A DNA stretch of 64,000 bases from Skeletonema tropicum. Its lineage: Eukaryota > Bacillariophyta > Thalassiosirophyceae > Thalassiosirales > Thalassiosiraceae. The stretch covers positions 2,108,001-2,172,000 of the forward strand of contig CM074142.1 in the NCBI GenBank assembly GCA_037178625.1, given 5' to 3'. Below are positions 42,860 through 53,150 of this stretch, piece after piece. The number at the start of each line of letters is the position of its first letter. The first letter of the stretch is position 1. Made by a program: the position numbers and the translations under genes. Below the pieces are notes generated by a model. It made no database searches and was not told the DNA's origin. It saw nothing but the letters and a program-made list of their open reading frames with translations.

Positions 42860-45059
42860 CGCGACGCCACACAACATAATTGCTGCTTTCATCAAACAGC
42901 AACCAGCATGAAGCAAGGTCAACACCTCCTCTATTCATCACAAACACAATCAACATATGCCGCCCGTAGCGTAGGAAAATTCGGGTAAATAACAATGTTA
43001 TGTGTCTATTTCATTTACCATCCAAAAAAGTCGTTACTCATCGAATCCGGAAACAATCCCGCACACACAGGAACCTCTTCTAGACGGTGGCATTTCGGTT
43101 GTTTATCAGCGCTCTGGCTGCAAAGGTCGCTATTATTGGTTAGCATCTCAGATATCACGATCCAAACTGCAACACCGCACCCTTCCAAACCCATCTCGCC
43201 GCAACTTCCAGCCATCACAACCATGCTATGCAGCCGCTACAATTCCTTCTTCACCAGCCTCCCCCCCCAACAATTTTACAGCAATCACGCCTTCGATGAT
43301 GTCGGTCCATCCTATTGTACGAAGTTTGAGCAAGAATCCGGGGGAAAAGGTAATATAAAAAAAAACTGATACATTTTTTTCTTTATTTTCCACATCAACT
43401 CACACCACTGTCATTTATTGCTCTTTCTCACCATACTTTCATTTCTTCTAATAGCTATTTATCATAATCTTATGAACCTATCACCAACGTTGCTGATGCA
43501 GAGCGATTTGCTGGAAATCTGGAGAAATTATCTTTTTTCTATTTCGATGAAATAGATAGCCACCGTACTACTTCAATTTTGTCTCTACACTAGCCTATGT
43601 ATATGAACGCCCTATCAATGGCGATGTTCCCTAAGGCCAAGTTATGGACGGAAGACTGTCTGCTCTCGATAGGAAGTCAAGTTTGCTCGTTGCAATATTT
43701 TCATGATCTTGGTCGTCAATTGAAGGTGGTGATCTATGCTCATTTTCATCGTAATGGGTGGGAACCTTGTGGAAAGCTATAGCTACATCCATGTTTGGTT
43801 GCTCTTCATTCTATGATGATTGTGTGTGTTGCACATCACTGCAATGGACGGAAGAATTTTCTACAATATACTCCACCTGCTTCCCTAGGATGAAGTTGAC
43901 GGTTCCTTTAACAGCTTTATGCTTCAATTCAATTAACATCGGGTGGCTCAGTGTTCTGTTCCGTGCAAGGATGTTTGTTAAGGTCAAGCAACAATTGACG
44001 GAAGACTGTCTGCTCATGTAAGTGGAGTTGTTGTACCCCTTGCCCTACTTTAAACCTTTAAAGGTGAGTCCATTCCATGTAAACATATGACGATATTCTC
44101 AGAGTCAACCCTAAACTTTATTTTTACCACATTTATTTCATTTCATAGAACTAGCCTTCAGAATCATGATTCCAGATGGAATCACCCTCTGTTATCAGGT
44201 CTGTGACCTCCCTTCTTGATTCCATTCAGAATCATGATTCCGATCACAGTTCCTGTGTTGTGCCTCTAAAGAGAGGTGTATATATTTGCCAACCCAATTT
44301 GTTACATGGATTTATGCGCTATATACAGGTGCGGTCGAGAGGCCAGTGCCCATCACAGTTCCTGTGTTGTGCCTCTAAAGAGAGGTGTATATATTTGCCA
44401 CTACCGATCCTATAATTTCCTTCTTTCCAATTGAAATAATGTTATAATAAAGTTGCGGTGTTGGATAATTATGTGCGTGTTTGTGTCAAAGACTGTGCAT
44501 CAGGTAAATTCATTCATTTGTTATTATTGTTAATTTTATTATTGTTATTATATCACTAATAATATATCTTTCTTTATCTCCTACAGTATTAGTTGATTGA
44601 TTGGGATGATACCAAATTTGCATGGCATCCACCTCGGCTGGATTGGAATTACGCCAAGCGGGATTGTGACCGCGCCGTCCGCCTTAGGCACCGGCATGAA
44701 GTCATGGAATGCATTCATTTTAGGACGCCCTTTTGCTTCTGCAATGAAACCAGCCTTAATGGGCAACTCTGAGCTGTTGTCAACAATCCCCGAAGGCACA
44801 AGAAGCTCTCTTTTGCCGCCCTATTCAGCCTCTTGCTTCTATGGTCATGCTGCTATCTTCCCCAGCTTGGCATAACCAGGAGTGCTTGCTTCCAACCAAA
44901 GTGATGGGGTTGCACTGGACCTGCGCTACCATCATCGTCATCGATGGGACTCTGAGGAAGACAAGCAGATACGTGCGGAGAAAGCGACAGAGACACAACA
45001 TATAATATTGATGATAAAGTGTAACATTACAAACGAAACAAGTCCATGAAACGTCCAAG
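42860..45059. other. Interior of the Mutator-like element without a supported gene
   Basis: Short frames only. A 49-bp direct repeat (TCACAGTTCCTGTGTTGTGC...) lies at 44243-44291 and 44352-44400. The phrase GACGGAAGACTGTCTGCTC occurs at about 43650 and 43997. A piece at 44.58-44.88 kb has an open frame on both strands, and neither is recognised. The catalytic half of a transposase was not found here. Confidence 0.4.
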
Positions 45060-46055
45060 TTAGGAAGTGATCAGTGCCCACTTACCTTTCTCTGCCCACA
45101 TAATAGATACGAACACATTCTGACTGGAATCAATCTTGCGTTCATTTCTATCATCTCGAACCATTTCAACAACTTCTGCCATGTTGGGATCAGCAGTGAG
45201 ATCTGTCACAGTGGGAGATTCGTCTTCTACCAGGAAGCATTCACTAACTAGTCTGCAACCATCTTTCTCTTTGGAACCAATATCCCAAAAGACTGCATAG
45301 GCAATGTCTTTGTTTGCCTTGAAATCGTTAAGGACCCTGTCGATATCGCTGGAGAAAGTATCCCCATCCTGGGATACTTCCCGAAAGAGATAAGCAAACT
45401 TTCCTCTATTGATCAGAAATCCAGTCTTCTTGAAAAAATACGCTTTGCAGATCCCTTCACCTGCTTGAGTATCATGTACGTTCTTCAATTCCTTCAAATC
45501 TTCCTTTTCCAAGTGTCGCAAAGGAACTCCGACATCAGTGAAGTTGTATTTCACATGACGACAATGATAGCAGTGGCCAGCGCATCGTAAAAGGGTAACA
45601 TAATATCCCAGACTGTCACACCTCACTGTAAACTTAAAGCCGCATTTTCCATTCGATATATCCTGGGTAGATCTTCTTCTAGGACCACTTCTTCCATTGA
45701 TGCGCTCCCCCCTCTCTCCGTCATTGACAAGAATGGTTTTACGGTATTCCTCTTCAACACGCTTCCCCAGTTTGCTCTTGCTATTTGCATCATTCAACGA
45801 GTAACAAGAAAACATTCGTCCTTTACCGTCTGAGCTGCTACCACTGCAGAAAACTGGGGATAGAGTAGCCCGTGATTGCCGTATAATGTAGCTCTTCAGG
45901 GCAAGCCATACCTTATCCTTGGAATGGAATGCCATATCAAGATTCGTGGGGGGAGGAAACTCACTTGTACAAAAGTTCAACCTACTGTAACGAGTTTTCT
46001 GACCATTCAAGTATTCACAGATATCACTCCTCACTTGCCTTAGCTGCACCATCAA
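45060..46055 (-). CDS. FAR1/MULE-type transposase, N-terminal part (truncated)
   Basis: The 331-residue frame has a CGFKF-x-VRCDSLGYYV...RCAGHCYHCRH pattern at about residues 137-168: Cys, Cys, then His and Cys/His as in WRKY-GCM1 zinc domains at the start of Mutator-like and FAR1 proteins. A helical region follows (SSDIDRVLNDFKANKDIAYAV and a WD phrase). After MWAEKGKWALITS it stops, where the DDE catalytic core would be expected, so the copy is probably truncated. It overlaps, in another frame, the end of the upstream frame at 46024-46437, suggesting a frameshift or intron between them. Confidence 0.45.
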   Translation of the reverse strand: MMVQLRQVRSDICEYLNGQKTRYSRLNFCTSEFPPPTNLDMAFHSKDKVWLALKSYIIRQSRATLSPVFCSGSSSDGKGRMFSCYSLNDANSKSKLGKRVEEEYRKTILVNDGERGERINGRSGPRRRSTQDISNGKCGFKFTVRCDSLGYYVTLLRCAGHCYHCRHVKYNFTDVGVPLRHLEKEDLKELKNVHDTQAGEGICKAYFFKKTGFLINRGKFAYLFREVSQDGDTFSSDIDRVLNDFKANKDIAYAVFWDIGSKEKDGCRLVSECFLVEDESPTVTDLTADPNMAEVVEMVRDDRNERKIDSSQNVFVSIMWAEKGKWALITS

Positions 46056-46437
46056 GACTGGTCATAGGCACACATTGAAGAACAATGATTCCCTTCCAAT
46101 CCTTTTCCGTGAGAAGATGCAATTCACTGTCCAACAAATCTTGATGAATTTCAGCAGGTGTCTTCTTGGATGGTGCACTTTTGTCTTCACTACTATTGTT
46201 GATGACTGGAGGAAAAGATGGCCGGGGAGGCGGGGGAGGCACTGTCCTATTAGAGCGGCGTGTGGGAGAAGACATCTCATCAAATGCAGTACTTAACATT
46301 GCAACCTCTTCATCTTCCTCATTTGATGTATCAGAAGCATCGTCCATATGATGAATCCAATCGTCACTGCTGTCACCATCATCATCATTCCCAAGTATCA
46401 CTGCCATGTCATCCTTGGGCGTCTTGGGGGAATCCAT
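46024..46437 (-). CDS. Acidic N-terminal part of the MULE gene
   Basis: From ATG at 46437 (MDSPKTPKDDMAVILG) the chain is acidic with a DDASDTSNEEDEE run, then a Pro-rich RTVPPPPPRPSFPP segment and a short helical end. It ends at 46024 just as the next frame begins. It is probably the first exon or frame of the transposase gene; on its own it is not recognised. Confidence 0.4.
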   Translation of the reverse strand: MDSPKTPKDDMAVILGNDDDGDSSDDWIHHMDDASDTSNEEDEEVAMLSTAFDEMSSPTRRSNRTVPPPPPRPSFPPVINNSSEDKSAPSKKTPAEIHQDLLDSELHLLTEKDWKGIIVLQCVPMTSLDGAAKASEE

Positions 46438-46846
46438 AATATGACAGACAAGATACAATTCGTAGGAAGTAAAAGTGTTGGTGTTGACTAACCCCTGTAC
46501 ATAAAATGAGTAATAAATCTTGTACTTAGTTACATTCAAAATACGATAATATGAAAAAATATAACCAGTAATAGCTCACCTAAATTGATTGTTATGGGAA
46601 CTGCGGTGCGGAGTTATTTGGGACATCGACGCACCATGGTCGACGCACAAGTTGCTTTGTTGAACGGTGCCTACCTACGGTGGTGGCGGTGGTCGACGCA
46701 CCTGCAGTTGCTTTCGAACGGTGCCTGCGGTGGTGGCGGTTGCTTTTTTCATTGAGATGCCTGTCTTTCCACCACACTACACATCGATCGGAGGGGAATA
46801 GTTGTGGTGATGGACGGACCGTAAAGTACTATATATTATCAGGGTC

Positions 46847-49395
46847 GATGTGTAGGACGTCTATACTGTCAAATCCGCCATGGTGGGTATGTTGGTCTAA
46901 AAGAGTGGATGGTGTTTGGCGATATGTACTAATTCCTATCGTGTCGCTAACCAAATGGCGCCATATTTGACTCGACTCGCCTCAAAATCCAATCCCACGA
47001 TGGCCAAAAGTGCTCCTATACGGAGGCTGATATCCACACAAGGCAAAGATATAACACCACCAAACTTTGGGGATTTCTATTGGGGGTATAGACAAAGGTA
47101 TTTGATCAATATTGGATGGAATATAATAGGTTTGAAATTCAAATATCTGGGGTGTGCCCCCCCTAATATATGATGGCGAACCAATTATAGTTATAGTTAT
47201 AGTATCCTCGTTATTGTTACTGAAGACATTCAACTCCGTGCACATCTAAATCTACAAACATCTCTCTAGAGAGAGATGTACACAGGTGCTCTGCATTTTG
47301 TGAATCGAACTGATGAAATAATTCACCCGAATCCGTCATGCAGTACAATACCTCCTTAAGAGAGGCCCTTTTCTCTGATGACTTGTCTCTAAGAAGTCAA
47401 AAACATGCGTAGGAACTGATACAAAAAAGCGCGGCCTTTCTGTCAATTTGCTCATGAACTAATCCAACATGCTCGGCTATCCAATACAACGGGGCAAGAT
47501 GTCGCTGTAGTTTGCCACTTGATGAATATATTTCAATACATGCCGATAGATGTAAGGTAGACGACAGAGCCGAGAGCGATGAGGTGGAGGACGAACTTTG
47601 TGTCCAGGCCAATACGCGCTACAAATCAACATGCAAGCAGTCATCACGATGATGGCCGACGAAGACAAGACACACGTGAGAACTGAATCATCAATTCTGG
47701 ATCGTCGTTCGGAGAATGAGCAAATCAAAGTGAAGGTAGGCTATTATGCCTAAGTACTTCACTACTGAGACAATCTAAGACAGGCGCAAATAAAAAGAGC
47801 CAAGGCAAATTTCGTCAGCTAGCTTGGCGCTAGATATTTTTAAATTGCCCTCCTCATCGTTGATTGTCAGAGCAGACAAATAATGATGAATAATGAATAA
47901 TGAGTTCTCTCAAGAAAGTTCGACGTCGACTTCGCTATCATTAACGCCCAGCAGGCTTTCAATCGTTGAATTCGCTCATTCAGTTCATCATTCCACCACC
48001 GCCACCATCATTGATATCATCCAACAGGCTCACTTCTCACTTCTTTACTGGCGGCGGTGGTGAAATGAATTAGATACAAACAATAATATCAACAATCATC
48101 CTCTCACCACCGCCACAATCATCATCTTTGTGGCGGTGGTGAATGATAATGATTGTGGCGAGTGAGCCGCTAGGCGAGGGAGCGCGCATCTTGGATTATT
48201 GTTATACTGTAATGGAAGATACATTACACAACAATGAAATAGCGAGTGAGCTGACGGACAGCAATGATATTTTAACAATATTTGACAGCGATGATATTAT
48301 TGACAATGATGGCGGCAAGAACAAAAGCTAGTGAGCCGCAAGGCGAGGGAGTGGAATATTGATATTATTGATGTTGACAATGGTATTAGTGGTAGTGGTG
48401 GAAATCATTTTTGTTCATTTTGTTGAAATTCCGAAATTGTGAGGCGGATTCTGCGCTGGGGCTGACTTTCTAGGGGTCGATTTAGTTGAGTACATTTGAC
48501 AAAGGATCGATATTTGGTCTCAGTAGTATGCCCAATCGATAGAGCGCAATGAGAGGATTCAACTGTTTGGTCGAATCGTCTTGATTGGATGGGAAGAAAA
48601 AGAGTTATCGAGGAAAAGGAGGTGAATGAGGATGAATATGGTAAAGGATCTGGTCTTGAAACTACAACCAATCGATCGATAGAGTTCGACGAGAGGATTC
48701 CAATTCGTCACTCATTGCCTTCTTATGACCAATTCAAGACAAGATACAATATCAATGATGTAGTGAATCTCTGCCAAGTGGAAGGAATGATAAAGCAAGT
48801 ATTCTTCTACAGTCATAATTTCGCCCATCGCGTTTTAATCAGTGTTATATTATCATTATTGATCATCATCTTCTTCTTCATTACACACACACTATCTCTC
48901 ATTGAAAATCATCATTCCAGCAGGCAGATATCAGTTTATTGTCATGTGTATTCTTTTTAGAATCATTCTTGACGAGCAATTCTTCTTCATCTTCATCACA
49001 TTATCATGGCTGTTCTCCTCCGCCTTCACTTGAACTTGAACCGCTGCCACCGTCGAAGAAGAAGTCACTTCTTCTTCTTTACCAGCCTTCTCAGCCGGCA
49101 GCCTGCAACTATTTGTAGACCTAACGGATGAATGGTAGGATGGGGCTTGATTCTCTACGATAGAGATTCCTTGCTACTTTTTAGCTTTGTGCTTGTAGCA
49201 TTCTTGCTTTCTTACTTACGGGGGATAACCCAAAACACTGTTCAATTCTCATCCACAAGAATTGAATAGTAGTGTCGTGTTTAGAGGGGGTAACCTTAAG
49301 AATCAGCTACCCCCGACTGACCCTCTTTTTTGCGCCAACGAATCACTCACCAAGCCAACACATAAGTACATTACATACCTTCATTGATTGATGGA
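46847..49395. other. Repeat-rich intergenic region
   Basis: No supported gene. It contains the second copy of the 38.4-38.8 kb segment (47570-47975), a run of CCACCACCGCC triplet phrases in both orientations (47985-48160), two copies of a GTGAGCCGC(T/A)AGGCGAGGGAG phrase at about 48162 and 48331, and a LINE 3' tail relic at 48817-48875. Confidence 0.45.
48105..48141. repeat. Perfect 14-bp hairpin CACCACCGCCACAA / TTGTGGCGGTGGTG
   Basis: The arms are separated by 9 nt. Similar half-sites lie at about 47988 and 48048, so the region could form alternative cruciforms. Function unknown. Confidence 0.7.
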
Positions 49396-49410
49396 TAGAC
49401 GGCAAGTTTT

Positions 49411-50079
49411 ATGAATAGGTCAAAAGCTAGAGAGTCAGAGTCGTCAAGCAGAGGAGGCAATATCAAGATGAAGAAGACTGGTCTACTCATAGCGACGGTT
49501 GTTGCCATCATCAGCCTCTCATTGCAGGATGTATCCGCGTTTTCCACGGGAGTACAACATGTTGCTTCCTACAGCAGGTTAGAATACTTCCAACCCATCA
49601 TCTCAACTCATCACGGTAGAGTTCCAGCTTGTGGCCGCATCCATAAACAGACAATTCCATCACTATTACTTCAAGCCACCAATGCAAATGAAGATAATGA
49701 CACTACCTCACAAACACCTCTATGTGACCTACAAACATTTCTCCGCCTATGCAATCTAGTACAAAGCGGAGGCGAGGCAAAAAACGTCATTCAAAACTCG
49801 CAATGTCTTCTAAACGATATTGTCGAAACTCGCAGAAGTAAAAAGTTATTTCCGGGCGACACAGTAACTTTTGGAAATGCCACCAATTTGGATGTAGCAA
49901 CCGAGGTGAAGAAGAAGGGGTATGTATACAAACCAAAGGTGAAGAAGGTGAAGCCTTTGCCGAGAGTTGATGCAGATGGTAATTTGGAATTTGGGGGGAG
50001 GTATCGAAGTGAAGAGTGGAGGGCGGAGCGGAAGTTGAAGAAGGAGGAACGGAAGAGGAAGAATCAGGGATCTAGGTGA
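49411..50079 (+). CDS. Plastid-targeted S4 RNA-binding domain protein (copy 2)
   Basis: This 222-residue copy of the protein at 32857 has the same signal peptide (from ATG 49468), SAF cleavage motif and S4 domain. Differences are one Ser lost in the SYSSRLEY region, Asn-to-Lys near the start and a different upstream sequence. Shared sequence begins at GGCAAGTTTTATGAATAGG, so the promoter differs: here the gene follows an unrelated 5' region. Both frames are intact, so both copies may work, or the pair may be two haplotypes. Confidence 0.7.
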   Translation: MNRSKARESESSSRGGNIKMKKTGLLIATVVAIISLSLQDVSAFSTGVQHVASYSRLEYFQPIISTHHGRVPACGRIHKQTIPSLLLQATNANEDNDTTSQTPLCDLQTFLRLCNLVQSGGEAKNVIQNSQCLLNDIVETRRSKKLFPGDTVTFGNATNLDVATEVKKKGYVYKPKVKKVKPLPRVDADGNLEFGGRYRSEEWRAERKLKKEERKRKNQGSR

Positions 50080-50229
50080 ATATTGCTGCGGTTATTTGTA
50101 ATATTGAAATGACGTATTTTTTGGAAGGCAAGCATCAAACACCAATAACTTATTCCGCCATCTTCTTGTGAATGAGGAAGAGCATATGCAGCCACTTCGT
50201 TCGATATAGTAGTATATAGACTTCTACTT

Positions 50230-51410
50230 TTATTTCTCAATCCTTGATTTCAGCTCTTTGACTTCAAGCTTGAGCTCGTCGACTTCATCTCCCAACGCTT
50301 GATTTCGTTCATTCAATAGATCATTCACATCCACCAGCAATAAAGCTATCCCCTTGATCATTTTGCGCAATCAAGTTGTCCTTGTCGAAATCTTCGCAAT
50401 CGACAATCGCTGCAACAACGTTGGGAGCATCCATTACAATGGAAATACCCATAACTATACATACACATTAAACAGGACACTGCATTACAATCTTTACATT
50501 GAGAGCAGTCGTGAGCGCGCTGAACACAATCTGAGCAGATCTTCTCATTGCATGAGAGACATTCATGTTTGTAGCAATCATTACAATTCATTTCTCCACA
50601 ACTGCGACATTCAGATAGCTCTGTACAGTCTACGCAGTAGTCTCGATCACATGTGTCGCAGCAGCAGCAGCAGTACTTATAGCATTCTCTCCGTCTCTAT
50701 ATCAATATAGCAGCCGCAGCAATAGTGTTTCAAACAACCATAACAGGTATAAAGCTGGCATCCATAGTTCACATCGCTTGTTTCACTTTCAATCCATTGA
50801 TCTTCACGGGGGAGTGATTGATCTGTTCCAAGCATCTGATCTCTTCCCGATTCCTCCACATTTGATTGTATCTTCCAAGGAAGGCATGGAACTCGGAGTG
50901 GGTGGATCGTCCCTTAATCCATTTTTTGGGGGAAACTATGTATTTCATCAAACAGCCCTCACCGTCAGTGATGCTGTCAAGAATTAGGAGCACATGATCA
51001 TATGATAGTCGCGACTCTTTGTGCAACCTTTGACTTTCATGCTCTCCAACTAGACTTAGATCAATCTGCTCGGTTATTGTCGATCCACGAAGCGGTTGTA
51101 ATCCGGCGACCGTAAAATTGATACAATTAGTTAGCCTCAATCTTTTCACGTTATTGACGGCATCGATGCACAGCAGCACCTTCTCGATATCATCATCTGA
51201 TAGCCTCACTGCCAGATCTGTTTCGATCTCCCCGAAATCTAGAATGTCCCATTGATTGCCAACGATAGCCGATCTCCTCTCGTTGGATGTGACAGCTGAA
51301 TTTTTATCCAATGCGATGGCGAAGAGCGCATTTGATGGAGCGGCCAGAAAACTAGCTGCATGTGCTAATATTCCACTCGGTAGATCAGTGAGGCGGCTAG
51401 CGTCTCTAAA
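50230..51410 (-). pseudogene. F-box-like/zinc-knuckle family pseudogene 5a
   Basis: Counterpart of 33703-34676. The F-box-like region, LRR-like unit and DDDIEK segment are intact here. A 1-bp deletion at about 50,832 (after IRCLE) shifts the frame, extra GCA repeats at 50,658-50,670 add to the damage, and the GQLDCAK motif at 50,358 runs into a stop one base out of phase with the coiled coil (NDLLNERNQALGDEV...). It has no ATG because its start is fused to pseudogene 5b. Confidence 0.75.
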
Positions 51411-51417
51411 AGAGCAA

Positions 51418-52725
51418 TCATCCCAAGTTCCTTGATCTCATCTCCTTGATACTCCTATCAAGCTTCAGCTCTTTGATCTCACGCTTCAGCTCTTCCATGT
51501 CAAGCTTCAGCTGAGAATTTTCTTCTTCCAATTGCTTCCGCACTAAACTCTCGCCCACGCACCAGTAAAGGGGCGATTCGTTTGAAACATTCTGTACAAT
51601 TCTGTTGTCCCTGTCGGTATCTTTGCAATCGACAATCATCGCAACAATGGACATGGCATTGCCAACACGCGTTAGAAACATCACTTTCTTCGACATCGTT
51701 GCAGTCTTGGCAATAGCATTTTTTATTGCAATACCCACATCTATAGATTTCAAGAGGCTTCCCTCTACGCAGCAGTGCAAGCAGATCTTTTTTCATGGCA
51801 TATGTGACATTCGTGTTGGTCGCAATCATTGCAGTTTATTCTCCCACAAAAATGGCATTCTATCATCTTCAAACAGACCTCACAGTAGTCTCGATCACAT
51901 GTGTCGCAGCAATCTATCATGTACTTCTCTCCTCTCCATCAATATAGCAATCGTAGCAGTAGTGTTTGAAACAACCATAACAGGTGTGAAACTGGACTCC
52001 ATAGTGCGAATCATATAGTGGCGAGTTTCAATCCATCGATCTTCAAAGGGGGAGTGATTGAATACATTCCAAGCATCTGATCGCTTCCCGATTCCCACAC
52101 ATTTGATTGTATCTCAAAATGAAGTGATGGAGCTCAGAGTCGGCAGAAGGTTCCTTTTTCCACACAGATGGAAATTCTATGTATTTTCACAAACAGCCCT
52201 CACTTGCGTGCAATTATACTGTCTTAAATTGGGAGCACATGATCACATGATAGTCGCGACTCTTGCTACAACCTTGGACTTGCATGCTCCCCGACAATAC
52301 TGAGATCAATTTGTTTAATTATTGTCGATCCACCACGAAGCGGCTCCAATCTAGCGCCAGTGATTTTTGTGCAATTAGCTAACTTCAATCTTTTCACATT
52401 ATTCATAGCATCGATGCACAGCAACATCTTCTCGATGTCATCGTCAGTAATCTTCGCCGCCGACTGCTTTTCAATCTCTCCAAAATCGAGAGTGTCCCAT
52501 TGATTGCCAACGATGGCCGAGCTTCTCTCACTTCTCACTGGGTGAATTTTTATCTAATAATGCCACGGCGAAGAGTGCCTTCGATGGAGCGGCCAGAAAA
52601 GTAGCAGCATGCGCTAATATTCCGCTCGGTAGATGAGTGAGGGATTGAGGAGAGCTATCGACAGCGGTTATCCGCCTTCTTTTGGCATCGGGAGAGGGGA
52701 GAGGGTGCTTCGTCCGCCATGGCAT
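51418..52725 (-). pseudogene. F-box-like/zinc-knuckle family pseudogene 5b
   Basis: It starts well at 52725 (MPWRTKHPLPSPDAKRRRI) and shows the F-box-like segment. The frame is then lost repeatedly: near 52,530, at the LPILDS site (a TAA at about 52,230), near 52,000 and near 51,600. The Cys-rich half and final coiled coil are still readable in pieces. The 3' half corresponds to pseudogene 4b at 34659-35165. Confidence 0.75.
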
Positions 52726-53150
52726 GGGTGTCGGTGGTCGGTGGTGGGTATTGACTATAGGAGTATTGTGAGAAACTGCAAAAACGGTAGTACCTTATGA
52801 TTACGTACTATCCACTTCAGTACATACTTAGTATATAACTATGTATATAGAGAGGAGGAGTCAATTCAAAATGATAAATAAATAAATGTGGTACCGCTTT
52901 GCAATTAGGTGGGACCTGTAGTACCGGTTGATTACGTACTATGTATCTAGTTTAGACCGTCATCGTTGATCGTTGCTTCCCCAAAATAAAAACGACCATG
53001 GCGCGGCGGCTGCGCGGCGGACATCAACGCCATATCTATCAACTGAAAGACAATCACAATAAACTTACTGAAGACAGCCATCAATCAGTATCATCAACTG
53101 TACTCGACGATCATTAATTAAAATCACTAACTACTAATTTATTTCAAAAA
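52726..53150. other. Upstream region of cullin-3
   Basis: 0.42 kb between divergently arranged sequences. It contains two copies of a TGATTACGTACTAT phrase (about 52797 and 52929), which may be promoter elements or a small repeat. Confidence 0.4.

Larger units (their letters stand above)
42693..46846 (-). mobile_element. Mutator-like element (MULE) with long, very similar TIRs
   Basis: Inverted arms of about 160 bp begin GACCCTGATAATATATAGTA at 42693 and end with its complement at 46846. The outer 110 bp or so appear identical, then small indels in the GCCACCACCGCA stretch. A protein with a WRKY/GCM1-like zinc motif lies inside on the minus strand. Long TIRs and such a domain fit Mutator-like elements. 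No matching 9-bp flanks were found, so the site may have been rearranged. Confidence 0.55.

Noticed and set aside
44581..44875. Open frames on both strands (72 and 92 aa)
   Set aside because: Neither is recognised, and openness on both strands is a composition effect.
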